A stretch of 64,000 nucleotides of DNA from Ascidia mentula (taxonomy: Eukaryota; Chordata; Ascidiacea; Phlebobranchia; Ascidiidae). Positions 1 through 13,459 of this stretch are shown here, piece by piece (positions within the stretch are counted from its first letter, which is position 1; every line of letters begins with the position of its first letter). The notes under the pieces are model-generated. The model was not told where the DNA came from. It did no database searches and saw only the letters and a list, made by a program, of their open reading frames with translations. The DNA is taken from positions 11,608,001 through 11,672,000 of the forward strand of contig OX387201.1 of assembly GCA_947561715.1 (NCBI GenBank), read 5' to 3'. The translations under genes were made by a program, and so were the position numbers.

Positions 1-3000
1 ATGTAACTGTGCGATTTCAGCACTTGTCCATTTTGCAGTATATGACTTTTCGATAAAAAAATTTTTTTACAGTACAAGCTTTATTATACAATGGAAAACG
101 CTGATACTCCAGTATTGCTTTTGCGGTTGCACAACGCATGTAACTGTGCGATTTCAGCACTTGTCCATTTTGCAGTATATGACTTTTCGATAAAAAATAT
201 TTTTTTTCAGTACAAGCTTTGTTACGCGGTGGAAAACGCTGGTACTCCAGTATTGCTTTTGCGGTTGCACAACGTATGTAACTGTGCGATTCCAGCACTT
301 GTCCATTTTGCAGTATATGACTTTTCGTTAAAAAATATTTCTTTTCAGCACAAGCTTTATTATACAGTGGAAAACACTGGTACTCCAGCATTGCTTTTGC
401 GGTTGCACAACGTATGTAACTGTGCGATTCCAGCACTTGTCCATTTTGCAGTAGATGACTTTTCGATAAAAAATATTTTTTTTCAGTACAAGCTTTATTA
501 TACAGTGGAAAACGCTGGTACTCCTGTATTGCTTTTGCGGTTGCACAACGTATGTAACTAAGCGATTTCAGCACTTGTCCATTTTGCAGTGTTTGACTTT
601 TCGATAAAAAATATTTTTTTTCAGTACAAGCTTTATAATACAGTGGAAAACGCTGGCACTCCAGTTTTGCTTTTGCGGTTGCACAACGTATGTAACTATG
701 CGATTCCAGCACTTGTCCATTTTGCAGTAGATGACTTTTCGATAAAAAATATTTTTTTTCAGTACAAGCTTTATCATACAGTGGAAAACGCTGGTACTCC
801 TGCATTGCTTTTGCGGTTGCACAACGTATGTAACTAAGCGATTTCAGCACTTGTCCATTTTGCAGTATATGACTTTTCGTGAAAAAATATTTTTTTTCAG
901 TACAAGCTTTATAATACAGTGGAAAACGCTGGTACTCCTGCATTGCTTTGCGGTTGCACAACGTATGTAACTAAGCGATTTCAGCACTTGTCCATTTTGC
1001 AGTATATGACTTTTCGTGAAAAAATATTTTTTTTCAGTACAAGCTTTATTATACAGTGGAAAACGCTGGTACTCCAGCATTGCTTTTGCGGTTGCACAAC
1101 GTATGTAACTGTGCGATTTCAGCACTTGTCCATTTTGCAGTATATGACTTTTCGATAAAAAATTTTTTTTACAGTACAAGCTTTATTATACAATGGAAAA
1201 CGCTGATACTCCAGTATTGCTTTTGCGGTTGCACAACGCATGTAACTGTGCGATTTCAGCACTTGTCCATTTTGCAGTATATGACTTTTCGATAAAAAAT
1301 ATTTTTTTTCAGTACAAGCTTTGTTACGCGGTGGAAAACGCTGGTACTCCAGTATTGGTTTTGCGGTTGCACAACGTATGTAACTATGCGATTCCAGCAC
1401 TTCTTCATTTTGCAGTGTAAGACTTTTCGTGAAAAAATATTTTTTTTCAGCACAAGCTTTATAATACAGTGGAAAACGCTGGTACTCCAGTATTGCTTTT
1501 GCGGTTGCACAACGTATGTAGCTGTGCGATTTCAGCACTTGTCCATTTTGGAGTATATGACTTTTTGTGAAAAAAATTTTTTTTTTCAGTACAAGCTTTA
1601 TTATACAGTGGAAAACGCTGGTACTCCAGTATTGGTTTTGCGGTTGCACAACGTATGTAACTATGCAATTTCAGCACTTGTCCATTTTGCAGTATACGAC
1701 TTTTCGATAAAAAATATTTTTTTTCAGTACAAGCTTTATTATACAGTGGAAAACGCTGGTACTCCAGTATTGCTTTTGCGGTTGCACAACGTATGTAACT
1801 ATGCGATACCAGCACTTGTCCATTTTGCAGTATATGACTTTTCGATAAAAAATATTTTTTTTCAGTACAAGCTTTATAATACAGAGGAAAACGCTGGTAC
1901 TCCAGTATTGCTTTTGAGGTTGCATAACGTATGTAACTCTGCAATTTCAGCACTTGTCCATTTTGCAGTATATAACTTTTCGATAAAAAATATTTTTTTT
2001 CAGTATAAGCTTTATTATACAGTGGAAAACGCTGGTACTCCAGTATTGCTTTTGCGGTTGCACAACGTATGTAACTATGCGATTCCAGCACTTGTCCATT
2101 TTGCAGTATATGACTTTTCGATTAAAAATTTTTTTTTTCAGTACAAGCTTTATTATACAGTGGAAAACGCTGGTACTCCTGTATTGCTTTTGCGGTTGCA
2201 CAACGTATGTTACTAAACGATTTCAGCACTTGTCCATTTTGCAGTGTTTGACTTTTCGATAAAAAATATTTTTTTTCAGTACAAGCTTTATAATACAGTG
2301 GAAAACGCTGGCACTCCAGTATTGCTTTTGCGGTTGCACAACGTATGTAGCTGTGCGATTCCAGCACTTGTCCATTTTGCAGTATATGACTTTTCGTTAA
2401 AAAATATTTCTTTTCAGCACAAGCTTTATTATACAGTGGAAAACGCTGGTACTCCAGCATTGCTTTTGCGGTTGCACAACGTATGTAACTGTGCGATTCC
2501 AGCACTTGTCCATTTTGCAGTAGATGACTTTTCGATAAAAAATATTTTTTTTCAGTACAAGCTTTATTATACAGTGGAAAACGCTGGTACTCCAGCACTG
2601 CTTTTGCGGTTGCACAACGCATGTAACTGTGCGATTTCAGCACTTGTCCATTTTGCAGTATATGACTTTTCGATAAAAAATATTGTTTTTTCAGTACAAG
2701 CTTTATTACGCAGTGGAAAACGCTGGTACTCCAGTATTGTTTTTGCGGTTGCACAACGTATGTAACTATGCGATTACAGCACTACTTCATTTTGCAGTGT
2801 AAGACTTATCGTGAAAAAATATTTTTTTTCAGTACAAGGTTTATGATACAGTGGAAAACGGTGGTACTCCAGTATTGCTTTTGCGGTTGCACAACGTATG
2901 TAACTATGCGATTCCAGCACTTGTCCATTTTGCAGTATATGACTTTTCGATTAAAAATTTTTTTTTTTCAGTACAAGCTTTATAATACAGTGGAAAACGC

Positions 3001-3799
3001 TGGTACTCCTGTATTGCTTTTGCGGTTGCACAACGTATGTTACTAAGCGATTTCAGCACTTGTCCATTTTGCAGTGTTTGACTTTTCGATAAAAAATATT
3101 TTTTTTCAGTACAAGCTTTATAATACAGTGGAAAACGCTGGCACTCCAGTTTTGCTTTTGCGGTTGCACAACGTATGTAACTATGCGATTCCAGCACTTG
3201 TCCATTTTGCAGTAGATGACTTTTCGATAAAAAATATTTTTTTTCAGTACAAGCTTTATCATACAGTGGAAAACGCTGGTACTCCAGTATTGCTTTTGCG
3301 GTTGCACAACGTATGTAACTATGCGATTCCAGCACTTGTACATTTTGCAGTAGATGACTTTTCGATAAAAAATATTTTTTTTCAGTACAAGCTTTATAAT
3401 ACAGTGGAAAACGCTGGTACTCCTGCATTGCTTTTGCGGTTGCACAACGTATGTAACTAAGCGATTTCAGCACTTGTCCATTTTGCAGTATATGACTTTT
3501 CGATAAAAAATATTTTTTTTCAGTACAAGCTTTATTATACAGTGGAAAACGCTGGTACTCCAGCATTGCTTTTGCGGTTGCACAACGTATGTAACTGTGC
3601 GATTTCAGCACTTGTCCATTTTGCAGTATATGACTTTTCGATAAAAAAAATTTTTTACAGTACAAGCTTTATTATTCAATGGAAAACGCTGATACTCCAG
3701 TATTGCTTTTGCGGTTGCACAACGCATGTAACTGTGCGATTTCAGCACTTGTCCATTTTGCAGTATATGACTTTTCGATAAAAAATATTTTTTTTCAGT

Positions 3800-5389
3800 A
3801 CAAGCTTTATTATACAGTGGAAAACGCTGGTACTCCAGTATTGGTTTTGCGGTTGCACAACGTATGTAACTATGCCATTTCAGCACTTGTCCATTTTGCA
3901 GTATACGACTTTTCGATAAAAAATATTTTTTTTCAGTACAAGCTTTATTATACAGTGGAAAACGCTGGTACTCCAGTATTGCTTTTGCGGTTGCACAACG
4001 TATGTAACTATGCGATTCCAGCACTTGTCCATTTTGCAGTATATGACTTTTCGATAAAAAATATTTTTTTTCAGTACAAGCTTTATAATACAGAGGAAAA
4101 CGCTGGTACTCCAGTTTTGCTTTTGAAGTTGCATAACGTATGTAACTCTGCGATTTCAGCACTTGTCCATTTTGCAGTATATAACTTTTCGATAAAAAAT
4201 ATTTTTTTTCAGTATAAGCTTTATTATACAGTGGAAAACGCTGGTACTCCAGTATTGCTTTTGCGGTTGCACAACGTATGTAACTATGCGATTCCAGCAC
4301 TTGTCCATTTTGCAGTAGATGACTTTTCGATAAAAAATATTTTTTTTCAGTACAAGCTTTATAATACAGTGGAAAAAGCTGGTAATCCTGTATTGCTTTT
4401 GCGGTTGCACAACGTTTGTCACTAAGCGATTTCAACACTTGTCCATTTTGCAGTATATGACTTTTCGTTAAAAAATATTTCTTTTCAGCACAAGCTTTAT
4501 TATACAGTGGAAAACACTGGTACTCCAGTATTGCGTTTGCGGTTGCACAACGCATGTAACTGTGCGATTGCAGCACTTGTCCATTTTGCAGTATATGACT
4601 TTTCGATAAAAAATATTTTTTTACGGTACAAGCTTTATTATACAATGGAAAACGCTGATACTCCAGTATTGCTTTTGCGGTTGCACAACGTATGTAGCTG
4701 TGCGATTTCAGCACTTGTCCATTTTGCAGTATATGACTTTTCGATAAAAAATAATTTTTCTCAGTACAAGCTTTATTACACAATGGAAAAGGCTGATACT
4801 CCAGTATTGCTTTTGCGGTTGCACAACGTATGTAACTTTGCGATTTCTGCACTTGTCCATTTTGCAGTATATGACTTTTCGATAAAAAATATTTTTTTTC
4901 AGTACAAGCTTTATTATACAGTGGAAAACGCTGGTACTCCAGTATTGCTTTTGCGGTTGCACAACGTATGTAGCTGTGCGATTTCAGCACTTGTCCATTT
5001 TGCAGTATATGACTTTTCGATAAAAAATATTTCTTTTCAGCACAAGCTTTATTATACAGTGGAAAACGCTGGTACTCCAGCATTGCTTTTGCGGTTGCAC
5101 AACGTATGTAACTGTGCGATTCCAGCATTTGTCCATTTTGCATTAGATGACTTTTCGATAAAAAATATTTTTTTTCAGTACAAGCTTTATTATACAGTGG
5201 AAAACGCTGGTACTCCAGCATTGCTTTTGCGGTTGCACAATGCATGTAACTGTGCGATTTCAGCACTTGTCCATTTTGCAGTATATGACTTTTCGATAAA
5301 AAATATTTTTTTTCAGTACAAGCTTTATTACGCAGTGGAAAACGCTGGTACTACAGTATTGCTTTTGCGGTTGCACAACGTATGTAACT
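3800..5389. repeat. Long duplicated block, left copy
   Basis: This stretch matches 9,873-11,462 at an offset of 6,072-6,073 bases, which is 44 monomers plus one inserted T near 9,917. Shared rare variants include ACAGAGGAAAACGC, GTATATAACTTTTCG, AACGTTTGTCACTAAGCG, GCTGGTAATCC, ATTGCAGCAC and the AATAATTTTTCTC tract. Similarity continues into the following 7-mer block (5,390 onward against 11,463 onward). The left edge is approximate. The variant pair ACAGAGG/GTATATAAC also occurs near 1,880-1,971 and 9,612-9,700, giving four copies in all. Confidence 0.85.
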
Positions 5390-8300
5390 ATGCGATTACA
5401 GCACTTCTTCATTTTGCAGTGTAAGACTTTTCGTCAAAAAATATTTTTTTTCAGCACAAGCTTTATGATGCAGTGGAAAACGGTGGTACTCCAGTATTGC
5501 TTTTGCGGTTGCACAACGTATGTAACTATGCGATTCCAGCACTTGTCCATTTTGCAGTATATGACTTTTCGATTTAAAATTTTTTTTTTCAGTACAAGCT
5601 TTATAATACAGTGGAAAACGCTGGTACTCCTGTATTGCTTTTGCGGTTGCACAACGTATGTAACTAAGCGATTTCAGCACTTGTCCATTTTGCAGTGTAT
5701 GACTTTTCGATAAAAAATATTTTTTTTCAGTACAAGCTTTATAATACAGTGGAAAACGCTGGCACTCCAGTATTGCTTTTGCGGTTGCACAACGTATGTA
5801 ACTATGCGATTCCAGCACTTGTCCATTTTGCAGTAGATGACTTTTCGATAAAAAATATTTTTTTTCAGTGCAAGCTTTATAATACAGTGGAAAACGCTGG
5901 TACTCCTGTATTGCTTTTGCGGTTGCACAACGTATGTAACTAAGCGATTTCAGCACTTGTCCATTTTGCAGTATATGACTTTTCGATAAAAAATATTTTT
6001 TTTCAGTACAAGCTTTATTATACAGTGGAAAACGCTGGTACTCCAGCATTGCTTTTGCGGTTGCACAACGTATGTAACTGTGCGATTCCAGCATTTGTCC
6101 ATTTTGCAGTAGATGACTTTTCGATAAAAAATATTTTTTTTCAGTACAAGCTTTATTATACAGTGGAAAACGCTGGTACTCCAGCATTGCTTTTGCGGTT
6201 GCACAATGCATGTAACTGTGCGATTTCAGCACTTGTCCATTTTGCAGTATATGTCTTTTCGATAAAAAATATTTTTTTTCGGTACAAGCTTTATTACGCA
6301 GTGGAAAACGCTGTTACTCCAGTATTGCTTTTGCGGTTGCACAACGTATGTAACTATGCGATTACAGCACTTCTTCATTTTGCAGTGTAAGACTTTTCGT
6401 CAAAAAATATTTTTTTTCAGCACAAGCTTTATGATGCAGTGGAAAACGGTGGTACTCCAGTATTGCTTTTGCGGTTGCACAACGTATGTAACTATGCGAT
6501 TCCAGCACTTGTCCATTTTGCAGTATATGACTTTTCGATTTAAAATTTTTTTTTTCAGTACAAGCTTTATAATACAGTGGAAAACGCTGGTACTCCTGTA
6601 TTGCTTTTGCGGTTGCACAACGTATGTAACTAAGCGATTTCAGCACTTGTCCATTTTGTAGTGTATGACTTTTCGATAAAAAATATTTTTTTTCAGTACA
6701 AGCTTTATAATACAGTGGAAAACGCTGGCACTCCAGTATTGCTTTTGCGGTTGCACAACGTATGTAACTATGCGATTCCAGCACTTGTCCATTTTGCAGT
6801 AGATGACTTTTCGATAAAAAATATTTTTTTTCAGTGCAAGCTTTATAATACAGTGGAAAACGCTGGTACTCCTGTATTGCTTTTGCGGTTGCACAACGTA
6901 TGTAACTAAGCGATTTCAGCACTTGTCCATTTTGCAGTATATGACTTTTCGATAAAAAATATTTTTTTTCAGTACAAGCTTTATTATACAGTGGAAAACG
7001 CTGGTACTCCAGCATTGCTTTTGCGGTTGCACAACGTATGTAACTGTGCGATTTCAGTACTTGTCCATTTTGCAGTATATGACTTTTCGATAAAAAAAAT
7101 GTTTTTACAGGACAAGCTTTATTATACAATGGAAAACGCTGATACTCCAGTATTGCTTTTGCGGTTGCACAACGCATGTAACTGTGCGATTTCAGCACTT
7201 GTCCATTTTGAAGTAGATGACTTTTCGGTAAAACATATTTTTTTTCAGTACAAGCTTTGTTACGCATTGGAAAACGCTGGTACTCCAGTATTGCTTTTGC
7301 GGTTGCACAATGCATGTAACTGTGCGATTTCAGCACTTGTCCATTTTGCAGTATATGACTTTTCGATAAAAAATATTTTTTTTCAGTACAAGCTTTATTA
7401 CGCAGTGGAAAACGCTGGTACTACAGTATTGCTTTTGCGGTTGCACAACGTATGTAACTATGCGATTACAGCACTTCTTCATTTTGCAGTGTAAGACTTT
7501 TCGTCAAAAAATATTTTTTTTCAGCACAAGCTTTATGATGCAGTGGAAAACGGTGGTACTCCAGTATTGCTTTTGCGGTTGCACAACGTATGTAACTATG
7601 CGATTCCAGCACTTGTCCATTTTGCAGTATATGACTTTTCGATTTAAAATTTTTTTTTTCAGTACAAGCTTTATAATACAGTGGAAAACGCTGGTACTCC
7701 TGTATTGCTTTTGCGGTTGCACAACGTATGTAACTAAGCGATTTCAGCACTTGTCCATTTTGCAGTGTATGACTTTTCGATAAAAAATATTTTTTTTCAG
7801 TACAAGCTTTATAATACAGTGGAAAACGCTGGCACTCCAGTATTGCTTTTGCGGTTGCACAACGTATGTAACTATGCGATTCCAGCACTTGTCCATTTTG
7901 CAGTAGATGACTTTTCGATAAAAAATATTTTTTTTCAGTGCAAGCTTTATAATACAGTGGAAAACGCTGGTACTCCTGTATTGCTTTTGCGGTTGCACAA
8001 CGTATGTAACTAAGCGATTTCAGCACTTGTCCATTTTGCAGTATATGACTTTTCGATAAAAAATATTTTTTTTCAGTACAAGCTTTATTATACAGTGGAA
8101 AACGCTGGTACTCCAGCATTGCTTTTGCGGTTGCACAACGTATGTAACTGTGCGATTCCAGCATTTGTCCATTTTGCAGTAGATGACTTTTCGATAAAAA
8201 ATATTTTTTTTCAGTACAAGCTTTATTATACAGTGGAAAACGCTGGTACTCCAGCATTGCTTTTGCGGTTGCACAATGCATGTAACTGTGCGATTTCAGC

Positions 8301-9391
8301 ACTTGTCCATTTTGCAGTATATGTCTTTTCGATAAAAAATATTTTTTTTCGGTACAAGCTTTATTACGCAGTGGAAAACGCTGTTACTCCAGTATTGCTT
8401 TTGCGGTTGCACAACGTATGTAACTATGCGATTACAGCACTTCTTCATTTTGCAGTGTAAGACTTTTCGTCAAAAAATATTTTTTTTCAGCACAAGCTTT
8501 ATGATGCAGTGGAAAACGGTGGTACTCCAGTATTGCTTTTGCGGTTGCACAACGTATGTAACTATGCGATTCCAGCACTTGTCCATTTTGCAGTATATGA
8601 CTTTTCGATTTAAAATTTTTTTTTTCAGTACAAGCTTTATAATACAGTGGAAAACGCTGGTACTCCTGTATTGCTTTTGCGGTTGCACAACGTATGTAAC
8701 TAAGCGATTTCAGCACTTGTCCATTTTGCAGTGTATGACTTTTCGATAAAAAATATTTTTTTTCAGTACAAGCTTTATAATACAGTGGAAAACGCTGGCA
8801 CTCCAGTATTGCTTTTGCGGTTGCACAACGTATGTAACTATGCGATTCCAGCACTTGTCCATTTTGCAGTAGATGACTTTTCGATAAAAAATATTTTTTT
8901 TCAGTGCAAGCTTTATAATACAGTGGAAAACGCTGGTACTCCTGTATTGCTTTTGCGGTTGCACAACGTATGTAACTAAGCGATTTCAGCACTTGTCCAT
9001 TTTGCAGTATATGACTTTTCGATAAAAAATATTTTTTTTCAGTACAAGCTTTATTATACAGTGGAAAACGCTGGTACTCCAGCATTGCTTTTGCGGTTGC
9101 ACAACGTATGTAACTGTGCGATTTCAGTACTTGTCCATTTTGCAGTATATGACTTTTCGATAAAAAAAATGTTTTTACAGGACAAGCTTTATTATACAAT
9201 GGAAAACGCTGATACTCCAGTATTGCTTTTGCGGTTGCACAACGCATGTAACTGTGCGATTTCAGCACTTGTCCATTTTGAAGTAGATGACTTTTCGGTA
9301 AAACATATTTTTTTTCAGTACAAGCTTTGTTACGCATTGGAAAACGCTGGTACTCCAGTATTGCTTTTGCGGTTGCACAACGTATGTAACT
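5390..9391. repeat. 7/8-monomer higher-order repeat, four units
   Basis: Units start at 5,390, 6,356, 7,460 and 8,426. Their lengths are 966, 1,104, 966 and 966 bp, that is 7, 8, 7 and 7 monomers. The first five monomers are shared by all: CGTCAAAAAA, GATTTAAAA, GTGTATGAC, CAGTGCAAG and CTAAGCG variants in fixed order. Units 1 and 3 end with a GTATATGTC monomer (about 6,253 and 8,323). Units 2 and 4 end with GATAAAAAAAATG and GAAGTAGATGAC monomers, and unit 2 has one extra. The real repeat is therefore a pair: 5,390-7,459 (2,070 bp) copied as 7,460-9,391 with one monomer missing. Copies look almost identical, implying recent duplication. Confidence 0.92.
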
Positions 9392-9872
9392 ATGCGATTC
9401 CAGCACTTCTTCATTTTGCAGTGTAAGACTTTTCGTGAAAAAATATTTTTTTTCAGTACAAGCTTTATTATACAGTGGAAAACGCTGGTACTCCAGTATT
9501 GCTTTTGCGGTTGCACAACGTATGTAACTATGCGATTCCAGCACTTGTCCATTTTGCAGTATATGACTTTTCGATAAAAAATATTTTTTTTCCGTACAAG
9601 CTTTATAATACAGAGGAAAACGCTGGTACTCCAGTATTGCTTTTGAGGTTGCATAACGTATATAACTCTGCGATTTCAGCACTTGTCCATTTTGCAGTAT
9701 ATAACTTTTCGATAAAAAATATTTTTTTTCAGTATAAGCTTTATAATACAGTGGAAAACGCTGGTACTCCAGTATTGCTTTTGCGGTTGCACAACGTATG
9801 TAGCTGTGCGATTTCAGCACTTGTCCATTTTGGAGTATATGACTTTTTGTGAAAAAATATTTTTTTTCAGTA

Positions 9873-11462
9873 CAAGCTTTATTATACAGTGGAAAACGCT
9901 GGTACTCCAGTATTGGTTTTTGCGGTTGCACAACGTATGTAACTATGCCATTTCAGCACTTGTCCATTTTGCAGTATACGACTTTTCGATAAAAAATATT
10001 TTTTTTCAGTACAAGCTTTATTATACAGTGGAAAACGCTGGTACTCCAGTATTGCTTTTGCGGTTGCACAACGTATGTAACTATGCGATTCCAGCACTTG
10101 TCCATTTTGCAGTATATGACTTTTCGATAAAAAATATTTTTTTTCAGTACAAGCTTTATAATACAGAGGAAAACGCTGGTACTCCAGTATTGCTTTTCAG
10201 GTTGCATAACGTATGTAACTCTGCGATTTCAGCACTTGTCCATTTTGCAGTATATAACTTTTCGATAAAAAATATTTTTTTTCAGTATAAGCTTTATTAT
10301 ACAGTGGAAAACGCTGGTACTCCAGTATTGCTTTTGCGGTTGCACAACGTATGTAACTATGCGATTCCAGCACTTGTCCATTTTGCAGTAGATGACTTTT
10401 CGATAAAAAATATTTTTTTTCAGTACAAGCTTTATAATACAGAGGAAAAAGCTGGTAATCCTGTATTGCTTTTGCGGTTGCACAACGTTTGTCACTAAGC
10501 GATTTCAACACTTGTCCATTTTGCAGTATATGACTTTTCGTTAAAAAATATTTCTTTTCAGCACAAGCTTTATTATACAGTGGAAAACACTGGTACTCCA
10601 GTATTGCTTTTGCGGTTGCACAACGCATGTAACTGTGCGATTGCAGCACTTGTCCATTTTGCAGTATATGACTTTTCGATAAAAAATATTTTTTTACGGT
10701 ACAAGCTTTATTATAAAATGGAAAACGCTGATACTCCAGTATTGCTTTTGCGGTTGCACAACGTATGTAGCTGTGCGATTTCAGCACTTGTCCATTTTGC
10801 AGTATATGACTTTTCGATAAAAAATAATTTTTCTCAGTACAAGCTTTATTACACAATGGAAAAGGCTGATACTCCAGTATTGCTTTTGCGGTTGCACAAC
10901 GTATGTAACTTTGCGATTTCAGCACTTGTCCATTTTGCAGTATATGACTTTTCGATAAAAAATATTTTTTTTCAGTACAAGCTTTATTATACAGTGGAAA
11001 ACGCTGGTACTCCAGTATTGCTTTTGCGGTTGCACAACGTATGTAGCTGTACGATTTCAGCACTTGTCCATTTTGAAGTATATGACTTTTCGTTAAAAAA
11101 TATTTCTTTTCAGCACAAGCTTTATTATACAGTGGAAAACGCTGGTACTCCAGCATTGCTTTTGCGGTTGCACAACGTATGTAACTGTGCGATTCCAGCA
11201 TTTGTCCATTTTGCAGTAGATGACTTTTCGATAAAAAATATTTTTTTTCAGTACAAGCTTTATTATACAGTGGAAAACGCTGGTACTCCAGCATTGCTTT
11301 TGCGGTTGCACAATGCATGTAACTGTGCGATTTCAGCACTTGTCCATTTTGCAGTATATGACTTTTCGATAAAAAATATTTTTTTTCAGTACAAGCTTTA
11401 TTACGCAGTGGAAAACGCTGGTACTCCAGTATTGCTTTTGCGGTTGCACAACGTATGTAACT
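9873..11462. repeat. Long duplicated block, right copy
   Basis: This is the partner of the block at 3.80-5.39 kb, about 6.07 kb away. Besides the extra T near 9,917, a handful of substitutions separate the copies, for example TTGCTTTTCAGG here against TTGCTTTTGAAG, and TATAAAATGG against TATACAATGG. The 7/8-monomer repeat cluster lies between the two copies, so one larger duplication, or an exchange around that cluster, could account for the layout. Confidence 0.83.
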
Positions 11463-12150
11463 ATGCGATTACAGCACTTCTTCATTTTGCAGTGTAAGAC
11501 TTTTCGTCAAAAAATATTTTTTTTCAGCACAAGCTTTATGATGCAGTGGAAAACGGTGGTACTCCAGTATTGCTTTTGCGGTTGCACAACGTATGTAACT
11601 ATGCGATTCCAGCACTTGTCCATTTTGCAGTATATGACTTTTCGATTTAAAATTTTTTTTTTCATTACAAGCTTGATGAAACAGTGGAAAACGCTGGTAC
11701 TCCTGTATTGCTTTTGCGGGTGCACAACGTATGTAACTAAGCGATTTCAGCACTTTTCCATTTTGCAGTGTATGACTTTTCGATAAAAAATATTTTTTTT
11801 CAGTACAAGCCTTATAATACAGTGGAAAACGCTGGCACTCCAGTATTGCTTTTGCGGTTGCACAACGTATGTAACTATGCGATTCCAGCACTTGTCCATT
11901 TTGCAGTATATGACTTTTCGATAAAAAATATTTTTTTTCAGTGCAAGCTTTATAATACAGTGGAAAACGCTGGTACTCCAGTATTGCTTTTGCGGTTGCA
12001 CAACGTATGTAACTATGCGATTCCAGCACTTGTACATTTTGCAGTAGATGACTTTTCGATAAAAAATATTTTTTTTCAGTACACGCTTTATAATACAGTG
12101 GAAAACGCTGGTACTCGTGCATTGCTTTTGCGGTTGCACAACGTATGTAA
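11463..12150. repeat. Diverged relative of the 7-mer unit
   Basis: This begins with the same GCGATTACAGCACTTCTTC and CGTCAAAAAA monomer as the units at 5.39-9.39 kb and keeps their order for several monomers. It carries private changes: CATTACAAGCTTGATGAAAC, CTTTTGCGGGTGC, CAAGCCTTA (HindIII site lost), TACACGCTTT (HindIII site lost) and GGTACTCGTGC. It also has an additional monomer. It looks like an older copy that escaped the later homogenisation. Confidence 0.75.
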
Positions 12151-12559
12151 CTAAGCGATTTCAGCACTTGTCCATTTTGCAGTATATGACCTTTCGTGAA
12201 AAAATATTTTTTTTCAGTACAAGCTTTATTATACAGTGGAAAAGGCTGGTACTCCAGCATTGCTTTTGCGGTTGCACAACGTATGTAACTGTGCGATTTC
12301 AGTACTTGTCCATTTTGCAGTATATGACTTTTCGATAAAAAAAATGTTTTTACAGGACAAGCTTTATTATACAATGGAAAACGCTGATACTCCAGTATTG
12401 CTTTTGCGGTTGCACAACGCATGTAACTGTGCGATTTCAGCACTTGTCCATTTTGAAGTAGATGACTTTTCGATAAAAAATATTTTTTTTCAGTACAAGC
12501 TTTGTTACGCATTGGAAAACGCTGGTACTCCAGTATTGCTTTTGCGGTTGCACAACGTA

Positions 12560-13387
12560 TGTAACTATGCGATTCCAGCACTTCTTCATTTTGCAGTGTA
12601 AGACTTTTCGTGAAAAAATATTTTTTTTCAGTACAAGCTTTATTATACAGTGGAAAACGCTGGTACTCCAGTATTGCTTTTGCGGTTGCACAACGTATGT
12701 AACTGTGCGATTTCAGCACTTGTCCATTTTGCAGTATATGACTTTTCGTGAAAAAATATTTTTTTTCAGTACAAGCTTTATTATACAGTGGAAAACGCTG
12801 GTACTCCAGTATTGCTTTTGCGGTTGCACAACGTATGTAACTATGCGATTCCAGCACTTGTCCATTTTGCATTATATGACTTTTCGTGAAAAAATATTTT
12901 TTTTCAGTACAAGCTTTATTATACAGTGGAAAACGCTGGTACTCCAGTATTGGTTTTGCGGTTGCACAACGTATGTAACTGTGCGATTTCAGCACTTGTC
13001 CATTTTGCAGTATATGACTTTTCGTGAAAAAATATTTTTTTTCAGTACAAGCTTTATTATACAGTGGAAAACGCTGGTACTCCAGTATTGCTTTTGCGGT
13101 TGCACAACGTATGTAACTATGCGATTCCAGCACTTGTCCATTTTGCAGTATATGACTTTTCGTGAAAAAATATTTTTTTTCAGTACAAGCTTTATTATAC
13201 AGTGGAAAACGCTGGTACTCCAGTATTGCTTTTGCGGTTGCACAACGTATGTAACTGTGCGATTTCAGCACTTGTCCATTTTGCAGTATATGACTTTTCG
13301 TGAAAAAATATTTTTTTTCAGTACAAGCTTTATTATACAGTGGAAAACGCTGGTACTCCAGTATTGCTTTTGCAGTTGCACAACGTT
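12560..13387. repeat. Dimeric 276-bp higher-order repeat, three units
   Basis: Here monomers alternate strictly between TAACTATGCGATTCC and TAACTGTGCGATTTC for six monomers, while nearly all carry GTGAAAAAATA and ATTGCTTTTGCGG. One monomer reads CATTATATGAC near 12,870 and one reads ATTGGTTTTGCGG near 12,950. This is the only plain two-monomer alternation I found, and it lies just before the subfamily mosaic. The same two monomer kinds recur together near 14,355-14,630 and its copies. Confidence 0.85.
13112..13249. repeat. Representative type 1 monomer
   Basis: Type 1 monomers carry T115, C118 and T119 (reading ATTGCTTTTGCGG) and mostly G104 (GCTGGTACTCC). They often have GATTCC in place of GATTTC and GTGAAAAA in place of GATAAAAA. 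G104 alone is not diagnostic, because some type 1 copies (for example near 93, 1,205 and 3,690) have GCTGATACTCC with the ATTGCTTTT segment. This copy is from a locally uniform stretch; type 1 copies elsewhere vary more. Confidence 0.93.
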
Positions 13388-13459
13388 TGTAACTAAGCGA
13401 TTTCAGCACTTGTCCATTTTGCAGTATATGACTTTTCGTTAAAAAATATTTCTTTTCAG

